Source of the DNA: an uncultured bacterium
GTDB lineage: Bacteria > Desulfobacterota > Desulfovibrionia > Desulfovibrionales > Desulfovibrionaceae
DNA: 59,330 nt
Reading direction: 5' to 3'
Assembly: GCA_905214305.1 (NCBI GenBank)
Contig: CAJMLK010000015.1
Location: forward strand, 1-59,330
Shown: one piece after another, positions 1 through 8,588 of the stretch
Layout of the letters: every line of letters starts with the position of its first letter
Position numbering within the stretch: the first letter of the stretch is position 1
Made by a program: the position numbers and the translations under genes
Notes under the pieces: model-generated
Seen by the model: the letters and a program-made list of their open reading frames with translations, nothing else
The model's database searches: none
Told to the model about the DNA's origin: nothing

Positions 1-292
1 TCCAGCTTCGAAGCTAGGAGGGTGAACAACGTATTGACACTCTACATCTAGAGCAATTTACCTTTGAAATTGCTCTAACAGCTTCTGTCGCGGGCTTTCG
101 GCCTTGCGTATCAGGGCATGCAATGCGCAGGACGGCGTTCAACCGCGACGCTTCGTACCGTTTCAAACGGAAACGTCAATCTGCGTGTGCCCAGTACCGC
201 CAGCTTTCCCTTGCGGCTGTTCTGCGTCCGTTTTTTGACACATGTTCTGCGTTGCAAAAGTCTTCCGCGCCGCTGCCCAAATGGCGCACGCC
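1..292. other. Left-edge non-coding stretch
   Basis: No convincing gene is visible here. Bases 50-76 hold one copy of the window's short palindromic repeat (listed separately). The rest is the downstream flank of the minus-strand Fe-S subunit gene. Open frames in this part are short and look like chance frames of GC-rich DNA. Confidence 0.6.
50..76. repeat. Palindromic repeat core, solitary copy
   Basis: An inverted repeat with arms AGAGCAATTT and AAATTGCTCT around a short centre. The same core recurs in at least five other intergenic regions of the window, where it is joined to longer modules. Here it stands alone. Confidence 0.75.
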
Positions 293-1456
293 TCAAACAT
301 CAAAAACATCCAGCCAATGTACCACCCGCGCACCGTGCGGGGCATGCGCCCGCAACTGCATGGCGCAGCCGCTGCATCCGGTCAGGGTCACTGCGGGGAC
401 AGACGCCGTGGCGCCTTCGCCAGAGGCCAGCCCCTGCCAGCAGGCTTCGGCCAGATCGCGGCTCAGCTCGGGGTGCAGCATCCGCAGCACGCCGCCAAAA
501 CCGCAGCACAGCGCCCTGCCCTTGTGCAGACCGGGCAAAAGCGGGGCAAGAAACGCCAGGTCCTCGTCCTGACCATCCCAATGGCACGGCGAATGGTAGG
601 CCGCAGCAGACGGCGCCGCTGCCGTGCGCTCCACCTGCACTCCCCTGAAAAGCAGCGAAAGCGGCGTGAGGCTTTCACGCCACGCGCGCGCTTCTTCCGG
701 GGCCAGCAGCCCGTCCATGACGGCATACTGCCGCAGACTGTGCAGGCATGAGGCGCAAAACACCACCAGTGCCGGACGGCCCAACGCCCGCCAGCGGTTC
801 ACATTGGCCTGTGCCGCTTCCAGAGCGCGCTGCGGCATTCCAGCGTGCTCATACGTGCCGCCGCAACAGGTAAAAGCGGGAGCAGCCGCCACACTGCCGC
901 CAAGCGCTTCAACGATGCGCCCGGCTTTGTCAGCCCACTGCGGGCGCAGCCGATCGGCGGTACACCCCCCAAAAATTGCAAACACTTTTCCGCCAAGCGG
1001 CTTTCCGGCCTGCGTGGAGAGGCGCAGCCAGAGAGCTTCCTGACCGGACGCCCGCATGGCAAGCGCCGAGGCATGCAGGATGCCGAGCTTTTTCGGCAGC
1101 AGCGCACGCGGGGCCAACGGAGCCGCACAGGCCGCGGCGCGCCACAAATGGCCGCCCCGCTCTATCCAGTAGCGCCAGAAATACTGCTGCCAGCGCGGCT
1201 GCCGGGCGCGGGCCGGGGCCAGCGCTTCCGGTACTGACAAGGCCCTTGCGCAGGCCGTCTTGCACCGCCCGCAACCGGCGCACTGCCCGGCCAGTTGCAT
1301 AAGCGCGCGCCAGTCAAGGCCTGCGTCATGGTTCAGACCGGCACGCAAAAGATTCTGCTTGGCCTTGGGGCTGAATTCCTCGCTCTTGCGCAGCAGGAAT
1401 ACCGGGCAGTTCTCCAGACAGGCCCCACACTGCGTACACTGCCTGAGCGCCGCCAT
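293..1456 (-). CDS. Fe-S (CCG-domain) subunit of lactate/glycolate-type dehydrogenase
   Basis: 387 aa. Two ferredoxin-type motifs lie near the N-terminus: CTQCGACLENCP at about residues 8-18 and CAGCGRCKTAC at about 59-69. Two CCG (HdrD/GlcF-type) cysteine-rich domains follow, with CCGGTYEHAG and CASC in the first and CCGFGG and CSGC in the second. This architecture is that of GlcF/LldE-like electron-transfer subunits, which take electrons from a flavin subunit and pass them towards the quinone pool or a membrane partner. The ATG lies two bases after the stop of the upstream flavoprotein gene, so the pair is an operon and probably one enzyme. In Desulfovibrio such pairs oxidise D-lactate, but glycolate or another 2-hydroxyacid is equally compatible with the sequence. 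Confidence 0.85.
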   Translation of the reverse strand: MAALRQCTQCGACLENCPVFLLRKSEEFSPKAKQNLLRAGLNHDAGLDWRALMQLAGQCAGCGRCKTACARALSVPEALAPARARQPRWQQYFWRYWIERGGHLWRAAACAAPLAPRALLPKKLGILHASALAMRASGQEALWLRLSTQAGKPLGGKVFAIFGGCTADRLRPQWADKAGRIVEALGGSVAAAPAFTCCGGTYEHAGMPQRALEAAQANVNRWRALGRPALVVFCASCLHSLRQYAVMDGLLAPEEARAWRESLTPLSLLFRGVQVERTAAAPSAAAYHSPCHWDGQDEDLAFLAPLLPGLHKGRALCCGFGGVLRMLHPELSRDLAEACWQGLASGEGATASVPAVTLTGCSGCAMQLRAHAPHGARVVHWLDVFDV

Positions 1457-1458
1457 GC

Positions 1459-2880
1459 CTAGTAGCCCTTGCCGGGATTCATGATATTTCGGGGATCAAA
1501 AACCGCCTTTATTTCGTGCATCAGCGCCCGCTCCGCGGGAGGAATCTGCAAACCCGCATCCTTGCAGATGCCGCAGCCGTGCTCACCCGACATGACACCC
1601 CCAAGACGCAGCACGGCCTGCTCCATGCCAAGGCGCGCCTCTTCCACACGGCGCGCCATGTTCCGGTCAGCCGCGTCATAAAGAATGTTGGCGTGGATAT
1701 TGCCGTCGCCCACATGGCCGAAATGCAGAAACGTCACGTTATGCTCGCGTGCGATATTTTCCATTTCCACTAGCGCCCGTACAAGTTGCCCGCGCGGCAC
1801 GGTAACGTCGTCGGCCATCTTGTCCGGCCCTGCCAGAAACGTGGTGGGATTGATGCGACGGCGTATTTCCCACAGGCGTTCCTCATCCTGCGGGGTCAGG
1901 CCCGTGGTATGCCAGAGGGCCGTTGACATGCTGCGCAGCAGACGTTGCGCCTCCAGCGGCAGGGTGTCGGCGCTGCCGTCCAGCCGGATGAGCAGGATGG
2001 AGCGCACCTCGCGCGGCCAGGGCACAGGGCGGCTCCCGGCCATGAGGTCAATGATGCCGTCGCCGATATATTCCAGTGCGCAGGGAACAATGCCTGCCGC
2101 AAAAATTTCGCCCACCGCGCCCAGAGCCTCCGCATGAGAGCCGTAGCCCGCCATGATGGTGGCCGAGGCTTCCGGCCTGGGCAAAAGCTTGAGCCAGAGC
2201 TTGCTGATAAAGCCCAGCGTGCCCTCGGAGCCAACCATAAGCCGGGCCACATCCAGCCCCACCACATTCTTGTGGGTACGCCCGCCAAAATGCATGCGGC
2301 GGCCACCGGGCAGAACAACGTCCATCCCCAGCACAAAGTCGCGGGTAACGCCGTATTTGAGTGCGCGCATGCCTCCGGCACAGGTAATGACATTGCCGCC
2401 GATGCTGGAGGAACGCACCGTGGCCGGGTCCGGCGGGTAGTAAAGACCCCGGGCTTCGCAGGCATCCTGAAGGCGGCCCGTGGTCAGGCCCGGCTCTACC
2501 ACGGCCACAAAGTCCGTGGCGGAAATCTCCTCGATGCTGTCCATCAGCAGCGTGGAAATAACCAGCCCCGGCAGCACGGGCACGCAGTCGCCCACCAGAT
2601 TTGTCCCCCGGCCACGCACATAGACGGGCATGCGCCTGTCCTGCGCCCAGGCCAGCAGATCCTGCACCTGCTCCACACGCCGGGGACGGGCGGCGGCCAG
2701 AGGCCTGCCCGTTTTCAGGCTGGCGTCGGAAGCATAGACATGCAGTTCTTCCGCCGTAACAAGCAGATCTTCACCCAGCGTCCGGCGCAGAAAGTCCATG
2801 TCGGCAGGCTCAAGCCTGTCCGCATAGGGCTGGACATCGGCACTGGGGGGCAAAGGATTCAGAAATGACGCCTGCTTCAT
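1459..2880 (-). CDS. FAD-linked 2-hydroxyacid dehydrogenase (GlcD/Dld family)
   Basis: 473 aa. The N-terminal PCMH-type FAD-binding domain shows RGRGTNLVGDCVP and SSIGGNVITCAGG. The C-terminal FAD-oxidase domain ends with the family signature GEHGCGICK. It is predicted to oxidise D-lactate or glycolate and hand electrons to the Fe-S subunit encoded just downstream. The start at 2880 (MKQASF) was preferred over a longer frame because a purine-rich stretch (GGGAGCGG) precedes it and it gives the usual family length. Substrate cannot be fixed from sequence. The pair has no lactate permease or pyruvate-oxidising genes beside it inside the window. Confidence 0.85.
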   Translation of the reverse strand: MKQASFLNPLPPSADVQPYADRLEPADMDFLRRTLGEDLLVTAEELHVYASDASLKTGRPLAAARPRRVEQVQDLLAWAQDRRMPVYVRGRGTNLVGDCVPVLPGLVISTLLMDSIEEISATDFVAVVEPGLTTGRLQDACEARGLYYPPDPATVRSSSIGGNVITCAGGMRALKYGVTRDFVLGMDVVLPGGRRMHFGGRTHKNVVGLDVARLMVGSEGTLGFISKLWLKLLPRPEASATIMAGYGSHAEALGAVGEIFAAGIVPCALEYIGDGIIDLMAGSRPVPWPREVRSILLIRLDGSADTLPLEAQRLLRSMSTALWHTTGLTPQDEERLWEIRRRINPTTFLAGPDKMADDVTVPRGQLVRALVEMENIAREHNVTFLHFGHVGDGNIHANILYDAADRNMARRVEEARLGMEQAVLRLGGVMSGEHGCGICKDAGLQIPPAERALMHEIKAVFDPRNIMNPGKGY

Positions 2881-3134
2881 GAGGGCCGCTCCCGGCGAGA
2901 TAAGGCATGTAGTTGCACATGGGCCGTGCAGGCACATCTGCTCCGATCTGTTCGCTTCATATCCGCCCCCATCGGGCAGGCACTCGCCGGACGTGACACC
3001 CGCCCGGACGCCAGGTACGGCAACTGCGGCAACTGCGGTAGGTGCAAACGGGGCGCGTCAACAGCCCCTGCAAACGCGCAACGCAATGCAACGGCAAAAA
3101 ACAGCTGCCATGACAGTATCACGGCAGCGCTTTG

Positions 3135-3941
3135 TCATACTTCCAGACTCAGGCCCACAGGGCAGTGGTCCGAACCGTACACATCGTTTTCGATCCACGC
3201 ATCGCGGATGGCAGGCGCAAGTTCCTGCGACACGAAAAAGTAGTCAATGCGCCACCCCACATTCTTGGCACGCGCGCGGGTCTTGTATGACCACCACGAG
3301 TAGTTGTCCGGCGCATCGCCATGCACGTGGCGGAAGGTATCCACGTAGCCCAGAGCCGTGAAACGGTCGAGAAAGGCGCGCTCTTCGGGCAGAAATCCCG
3401 TACACTTTTCATTCGGTTTGGGCCGGGCCAGATCAATGGGCCTGTGGGCTATGTTAAAATCGCCGCAGACCACGATGGGCTTGCTTTTGCGGCACTCTTC
3501 GGCGTAGGCCAGAAAAGCCTCGAAATATGCCATTTTATAGGGCACACGCTTGAAGTTGCCTGTGGGTTTGCCGTTTTCATCAAGCTCTTCGGCGCCTCCG
3601 TTGGGGAAGTAGCCGTTGAAAAAATGAAAGGCCGGGTATTCCAGATGCAGCAGGCGGCCCTCACCCTGAAATTCCGGCTGCGGCAGCTCGGCGCTCCACG
3701 AAAGGAAAGGCAGACGGCTGAATACGGCCACGCCGGAGTAGCCTTTTTTGACAGTGCTGGACGCCCAGCGGCTTTCCCAGCCCGCAGGATCACGCACGTC
3801 TTCGTCCAGTTGTTCCGGGTGCGCCTTGGTTTCCTGCAAGGCCACCACCTGGGCATCACTTTGCGCAAACCAGTCCCAATCAGCCTTGGTAGAAACAGCC
3901 CTCAGCCCGTTGACATTCCAGGATACGAGTTTGAACAGCAT
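3135..3941 (-). CDS. xthA: Exodeoxyribonuclease III (AP endonuclease)
   Basis: 268 aa, the usual length of XthA. Motifs of the exonuclease III/APE1 metal-dependent phosphodiesterase fold appear in order: SWNVNGLRA, LQETKA, YSGVAVFSR, CGDFNIAHRPIDL, WRIDYFF and the C-terminal GSDHCPV catalytic loop. It cuts DNA 5' to abasic sites and has 3'-5' exonuclease and 3'-phosphatase activity in base-excision repair. The ATG at 3941 follows GGAGG at good spacing, so the longer upstream frame was dropped. It is monocistronic, divergent from purH downstream of its start, and about 250 bases from the flavoprotein gene. Confidence 0.95.
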   Translation of the reverse strand: MLFKLVSWNVNGLRAVSTKADWDWFAQSDAQVVALQETKAHPEQLDEDVRDPAGWESRWASSTVKKGYSGVAVFSRLPFLSWSAELPQPEFQGEGRLLHLEYPAFHFFNGYFPNGGAEELDENGKPTGNFKRVPYKMAYFEAFLAYAEECRKSKPIVVCGDFNIAHRPIDLARPKPNEKCTGFLPEERAFLDRFTALGYVDTFRHVHGDAPDNYSWWSYKTRARAKNVGWRIDYFFVSQELAPAIRDAWIENDVYGSDHCPVGLSLEV

Positions 3942-4118
3942 AAAACCTCCGGCGCAGAGCATAGCCTTGCGCGCCCCGGCCCGCAAGGTCTGCCGTCAGT
4001 GACGCCCGCTGGGAACATTGCGCAAACGCGCATTTTGCTGTAATAACAGGGACGGGTCATATTTATGCCGTGCCGGACTTTCCGGCGCGTAAGCCCACGA
4101 AATTTTAGGAGTCGCTTC

Positions 4119-4709
4119 ATGGACATCTTGCCCATTCGCCGTGCCATTCTGAGCGTTACGGACAAAAGCGGCCTTGTGGATTTTGCCACCTTTCTGACTG
4201 CCCGCGGGGTGGAGCTTGTCTCTACCGGCGGCACGCAGAAGGCGCTGGAGGCGGCGGGCCTGCCCGTCACCGCAGTGAGCACGGTCACCGGTTTTCCCGA
4301 GATCCTCGGGGGACGGGTAAAAACCCTGCACCCCAAGATCCATGCCGGTATTCTGGCAAACAAGGACGAAGAATCCCACATGCTGACCCTGTCTGAAAAA
4401 GGCATACGCCCCTTTGACATGGTTTGCGTCAACCTCTACGACTTTGCGGGGGCGGTGGAGCGCAAGCTCTCGCTTGAAGAGGCCGTGGAGGAAATTGACA
4501 TCGGCGGTCCCTGCATGCTGCGCGCCGCTGCCAAAAACTTTCACAGCATTCTTGTGCTGCCTTCGCCCCAATGGTACCCCACCGCCATGGATGAAATGCG
4601 CAGCCACGACAATGCCGTGAGTCTGGAATTTCGCCAGCTTATGGCCTCAAGGGCTTTTGAGGCCACTTCGCGCTACGACGCCCTTATCACGTCCTATCTG
4701 CGCCCGTAA
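4119..4709 (+). CDS. purH: IMP cyclohydrolase, stand-alone PurH N-domain
   Basis: 196 aa. The whole protein corresponds to the N-terminal MGS-like IMP cyclohydrolase domain of bifunctional PurH: AILSVTDKSGL, ELVSTGGT, GGRVKTLHPKIHAGIL, VNLYDF and EEIDIGGPCMLRAAAKN. It closes FAICAR to IMP, the last step of de novo purine synthesis. The C-terminal AICAR transformylase domain of the common fusion enzyme (total around 510-530 aa) is absent and no such gene follows. Instead a strong terminator comes after the stop. The start follows TAGGAG. The transformylase step must be encoded elsewhere in the genome. Confidence 0.9.
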   Translation: MDILPIRRAILSVTDKSGLVDFATFLTARGVELVSTGGTQKALEAAGLPVTAVSTVTGFPEILGGRVKTLHPKIHAGILANKDEESHMLTLSEKGIRPFDMVCVNLYDFAGAVERKLSLEEAVEEIDIGGPCMLRAAAKNFHSILVLPSPQWYPTAMDEMRSHDNAVSLEFRQLMASRAFEATSRYDALITSYLRP

Positions 4710-4720
4710 CCGGCATCAGG

Positions 4721-4750
4721 CAGGGCGGCCCCAAGCCGCCCTGCTCTTTT
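4721..4750 (+). terminator. Intrinsic terminator after purH
   Basis: The stem CAGGGCGGC/GCCGCCCTG around a short loop is followed by CTCTTTTC. It ends the purH transcript only a few bases before the first possible hflX start. Confidence 0.75.
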
Positions 4751-4753
4751 CAT

Positions 4754-6478
4754 ATGCGGCCCTCTTTGACGGCCACCGTGAACAGCGCACCGCTGCGCCA
4801 GGAGCACATCATTCCAAAACCAGAAGGTTATCTGCAAGGGCTGAAACCCAGCCAGCTTGCCGCCCTCAACCGCCTGTTCAACCGCCGCTTTCCGACGGAA
4901 GACGTGTACACGGTGGAGCAGGCGCGCGAGCTGGCCCTGCTGTCACGCGCCATCGGGCGGCAGATAGGCCTGCTCATTGACCGCAAGGGCCGCGTGCAAA
5001 CGGTCATTGTGGGCAAGGCCGGCAGTATTCTGATACCCGAACTGCCCAGAGGCCGCAGCGGCAGCGAACGCCTGCGCGGCCTGCGCCTGCTGCACACCCA
5101 CCTGACCCCCGACGGGCTTAGCCAGGAAGACCTGATGGACATGCTCTTTCTGCGCCTTGACGCCGTTATCGTTCTGACGGTCAGCCCCGTGGGCGAGCCG
5201 GTTCAGTGGCAGGCGGCGCACCTTCTGCCCACAAATGTCAACGGGCAGGGCTATCATCTGGAACAGCTCCGCCCGTGGGACCGCACAACGGCCCAGGTAG
5301 CGGGCACGGCCGAGGCGCTGGAAAAAGACCTCGCGCGCCGGGCCGAAAGCACCCGCGAAGCGGAGAACAAGCCCCGCGCCCTGCTCATTTCAGTGGCAAC
5401 CCAGCCCCGCATCATTCAGGAACGCAATCTGGACGAACTGGCCGAACTGGCCCGCACGGCGGGGCTTGCCGTGGCAGGCCGCATGGTGCAGCGCGTGCCG
5501 CAGGTGAACCCCCGCCTGATCATGGGCCGGGGCAAAGTGGCGGAACTGGAAGTGCTGACCCTGCAAGGGCGCGCGGACACACTCATTTTTGACGGCGAGC
5601 TTTCACCGGCGCAACTGCACAATCTGGCGGACATTACCGAACGCAAGGTCATTGACCGCACCCAGCTTATTCTTGATATTTTTGCGCAACATGCGGTGAG
5701 CCGGGCCGGAAAGCTTCAGGTGGAGCTGGCTCAGCTGCGCTATACCCAGCCCCGTCTGGTGGGCAAAAACCGCGCCATGGACCGCCTTATGGGCGGCATC
5801 GGCGGGCGTGGCCCCGGCGAAACCAAGCTCGAAACCGACCGCCGCAAGATACGCGAGCGCATGGCCCGCATCCGCAAAGACCTTGACCGTTTGCGCCGCC
5901 AGCGCGCCTTCACCCGCGACCGCCGCTCACGTCAGGGCATTCCCCTGGCCGCGCTGGTGGGCTATACCAATGCGGGCAAATCCACCCTGCTCAACACGCT
6001 CACCCGCTCTGAAGTGCTGGTGGAAAACAAGCTTTTTGCCACGCTTGATCCCACCACACGGCGTTTGCGCTTTCCCGCCGAAAAAGAGCTTATTCTGGCA
6101 GACACCGTGGGTTTTATCCGCAATCTGCCCAAAGAGCTGATGGACGCTTTTCGCGCTACCCTCGAAGAACTGGAGGCCGCGCATCTGCTTTTGCATGTGG
6201 CCGACGCCTCTCACCCGGACCTTTTGCAGCAGATCAGCGCGGTTGAAACCATTCTGGCAGAAATGGAACTTGACCGCATGCCCCGCCTGCTCATCCTGAA
6301 CAAGTGGGATCAGCTTGAGGCTCCTGCCCGGGCCGAACTGGCCGACGCCTTTCCCCACGCCCTGCCCGTGGCAGCCAAGACCGGCGAAGGCTGCAAGGTG
6401 CTGCTCGAACAGCTTGAGATGCGGCTGCTGCATCAGGCCGCCACTATCGTGACCGAAATATCTCCCAGTCTGAATTAG
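4754..6478 (+). CDS. hflX: GTPase HflX (ribosome-associated)
   Basis: Up to 574 aa. The G-domain has G1 GYTNAGKST, G3 DTVGF, G4 NKWD and a G5-like AAKTGEG. Before it come the glycine-rich GIGGRGPGETKLE linker and the HflX N-terminal domain (RVPQVNPRLIMGRGKVAEL). HflX splits or rescues stalled 70S ribosomes and is heat-stress linked in other bacteria. The protein is about 140 residues longer than E. coli HflX because of an N-terminal extension (about residues 1-200) that sits before the canonical domain. The start is uncertain. The ATG at 4754 hugs the purH terminator and lacks a Shine-Dalgarno sequence, while a GTG at 4778 is an alternative. Confidence 0.9.
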   Translation: MRPSLTATVNSAPLRQEHIIPKPEGYLQGLKPSQLAALNRLFNRRFPTEDVYTVEQARELALLSRAIGRQIGLLIDRKGRVQTVIVGKAGSILIPELPRGRSGSERLRGLRLLHTHLTPDGLSQEDLMDMLFLRLDAVIVLTVSPVGEPVQWQAAHLLPTNVNGQGYHLEQLRPWDRTTAQVAGTAEALEKDLARRAESTREAENKPRALLISVATQPRIIQERNLDELAELARTAGLAVAGRMVQRVPQVNPRLIMGRGKVAELEVLTLQGRADTLIFDGELSPAQLHNLADITERKVIDRTQLILDIFAQHAVSRAGKLQVELAQLRYTQPRLVGKNRAMDRLMGGIGGRGPGETKLETDRRKIRERMARIRKDLDRLRRQRAFTRDRRSRQGIPLAALVGYTNAGKSTLLNTLTRSEVLVENKLFATLDPTTRRLRFPAEKELILADTVGFIRNLPKELMDAFRATLEELEAAHLLLHVADASHPDLLQQISAVETILAEMELDRMPRLLILNKWDQLEAPARAELADAFPHALPVAAKTGEGCKVLLEQLEMRLLHQAATIVTEISPSLN

Positions 6479-6584
6479 GGCAATCTCAAAATGAAACTGC
6501 TTGAAAAAACAGCGCATGCCGGGGATTGCACCACCGGCATGCGCTTGATTCGTATCAGCGGGGAACAGGATTCCGCAAGCCTTT

Positions 6585-6815
6585 CGGGCAACGGCTGAAG
6601 CTGCGCTTGCGCCTCCGCGGCGGGCGCCTGCTCCCGCATCCGCCAGAGCAATTTCGAAGTGATATTGCTCTGGATCTGAATCTAGATGTAGAGCAGTTAA
6701 CGAATGAAATGAGTTAACTGCTCTGCAAGGATTTTCTTGAAAATCCTTGCCACGAAATGCGAGAAGGCAGGCTTTTGCCTGCCGTAAGCAAGCATTTCAA
6801 GTGTTAAATGCTCTA
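6585..6815. repeat. Composite modular palindromic repeat
   Basis: Two modules are joined. The first (about 6594-6680) contains GCGCTTGCGCCTCCGCGG, CTGCTCCCGCATCCGCC and a GAGCAATTT core, as also seen near 45.6 and 56.4 kb. The second (6690-6815) has the palindromes AGAGCAGTTAAC/GTTAACTGCTCT, GCAAGGATTTTC/GAAAATCCTTGC and GGCAGGCTTTTGCCTGCC, and ends ATGCTCTAG. That second module is nearly identical to copies at 33201-33326 and 43310-43435. The repeat's final CTAG supplies the stop codon of the lipoprotein gene on the minus strand. Confidence 0.85.
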
Positions 6816-7505
6816 GAGTCTGCTTACGCCCTGATTGTTTCCAGCCCTGTTGTCCTGACCTGGAGCAGTTTTTTCAGGTGCAGGCTTGGGAGTTGCAGGC
6901 TTGGAGGGTGCGGGCTTGGCTGGTGCAGCGCCGCCAGCGGCCGGATCGCCAGCGTACTGACGGGCCGTGCTTTCCATGACAGCCTGCCCCACCACCAGCC
7001 ATTTTTCGCCAACCTTGCGCAGCGCAAGCCAGCTTGTCATGCGGGCAGGCGTGGTAACCTGGGCCACGGCAGCATTGGGGCCGATCTCCGTGACCTTGGC
7101 AGTGCTCAGGCTTTCCGGAACCCAGGGGCAGTCAGGCGTCTGCGCCTCGCGGCACTGGGCCATCATTTCCCCGGTGCTCACGCCACGGTTGAAGTGCCCC
7201 TGAAGGCGCGCCTCCATATCCACAATGCTGCCGATCAGCTGGTCCACGCCGCCGATGCCCAGTGAGCGGCCCAGATTATCCAGCAGCCCCAGCGGGGCGT
7301 CATCACGGGTCATGTTTTTCACTTCATTGGCAGCAAAGCTTTTAAGGTCAACCTGGGCCAGAAAGGTTGCACTGTCATTTTTTTTCAGGGCTTCTGCCAT
7401 ATCTTTCAACGTCTTCTGCGGGCCGGACGAAATGCAGGCAGCCAACAGACCGGCCATAATCAGAATCATCGGTAAAAACCGGAAGGAACCTTTGTCTTTT
7501 TTCAT
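6813..7505 (-). CDS. Predicted lipoprotein with DUF2939-like region
   Basis: 230 aa. It starts MKKDKGSF after a weak AGAGGT site, with a hydrophobic signal and the lipobox LLAAC near residue 24, so it should be lipid-anchored. Residues about 30-150 (TLKDMAEALKKNDSATFLAQ, then a SIVDMEARLQGHF segment) resemble DUF2939-type periplasmic domains. The rest is a low-complexity tail rich in Ala, Pro and Lys (PAKPAPSKPATPKPAPEK). No catalytic motif is visible and the function is unknown. Its last codons and stop run into an intergenic repeat, so the C-terminus may have been set by insertion of that repeat. Confidence 0.7.
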   Translation of the reverse strand: MKKDKGSFRFLPMILIMAGLLAACISSGPQKTLKDMAEALKKNDSATFLAQVDLKSFAANEVKNMTRDDAPLGLLDNLGRSLGIGGVDQLIGSIVDMEARLQGHFNRGVSTGEMMAQCREAQTPDCPWVPESLSTAKVTEIGPNAAVAQVTTPARMTSWLALRKVGEKWLVVGQAVMESTARQYAGDPAAGGAAPAKPAPSKPATPKPAPEKTAPGQDNRAGNNQGVSRL

Positions 7506-7692
7506 ATATACCTCTTGGTAAAGGCGAGACATGCGTACAAGCGCTGTAATTTCTTATACCCCTTCACACGCGCCTATGCAAAGGGAAGCCGGGCCCGCGG
7601 CGGGGCTTTTTTTCCTCACGGCGTTCTGCTACACATGGGCCACACGCGGCGCACGGCATTGGGCCTGAGGCGCAGCGTCAGGAGGCACTTAC

Positions 7693-8457
7693 ATGAAAGT
7701 CATTATCATGTGTGGCGGCAAGGGAACGCGCCTGCGCGAAGAAACCTCGGTCAAACCCAAACCTATGGTTGAGATTGGCGGGCGGCCCGTGCTGTGGCAC
7801 ATCATGTCCATCTATGCGCGTTTCGGCTTCAAGGATTTTGTGCTGCCCCTGGGCTACAAGGGCCAGGTCATAAAGCAATACTTCCACGACTATAACATCC
7901 GCAACACGGATTTTACCGTGGACCTGAAGAGCGGAGCCATCACCACATATCCCAGCCATATAGAAGACTGGCGCGTCACCCTGTGCGATACCGGCGAAGA
8001 AACCCTCAAGGGCGGCCGCCTCAAGCGCGTGGCGAAGTATATTGACACCGACCATTTCATGGTCACCTATGGCGATGGCGTGGCGGACATAGACCTGAAC
8101 AAGCTGATCGCGTTTCACAGGCAGTCCGGCAGTATCGGAACATTCACGGGTGTGCGCATGCCCTCCCGCTTCGGCACGGTACGTACCGATGAGCAGGGCA
8201 AGATCCTTTCCTGGGAAGAAAAACCCGTGCTGGATGAATACATCAACTGCGGTTTCTTTGTCTTCAAGCGCGAGTTTCTGGATTACCTCAGCGAAGACGA
8301 AAGCTGCGACCTTGAAAAAGAACCCATGCAACGGCTGGCGGAAGAAGGGCAACTTTCCATGTATCCCCATCCCGGCCAGTGGCAGTGCATGGATACCCTG
8401 CGCGACTCCATAAAGCTCAACGAAATGTGGGATGCTGGCCGCGCGTTCTGGGTATAA
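7693..8457 (+). CDS. rfbF: Glucose-1-phosphate cytidylyltransferase
   Basis: 254 aa. The nucleotidyltransferase signature GGKGTRLREET with the KPKPMVEIGG box sits at the N-terminus. The pattern continues with LPLGYKGQ, VTYGDGVADID and TGVRMPSRFG, all typical of RfbF. It makes CDP-glucose from CTP and glucose-1-phosphate, the first step to CDP-6-deoxyhexoses used in surface polysaccharides. A strong AGGAGG precedes the ATG. It is followed by the CDP-glucose dehydratase and an epimerase-like gene, which together form a CDP-sugar operon. Confidence 0.93.
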   Translation: MKVIIMCGGKGTRLREETSVKPKPMVEIGGRPVLWHIMSIYARFGFKDFVLPLGYKGQVIKQYFHDYNIRNTDFTVDLKSGAITTYPSHIEDWRVTLCDTGEETLKGGRLKRVAKYIDTDHFMVTYGDGVADIDLNKLIAFHRQSGSIGTFTGVRMPSRFGTVRTDEQGKILSWEEKPVLDEYINCGFFVFKREFLDYLSEDESCDLEKEPMQRLAEEGQLSMYPHPGQWQCMDTLRDSIKLNEMWDAGRAFWV

Positions 8458-8588
8458 ACCCTCTTGACGTGCACACGGCGCTGCCTGCATGGCCATCTGG
8501 TCGTGCAGGCCCGCGCACCCGGCCTGTCCTGCGCGGCATATGCGCGGTTGCGCGCCGATGCAGCAAGAAATTATTGTGAGGAACACAT

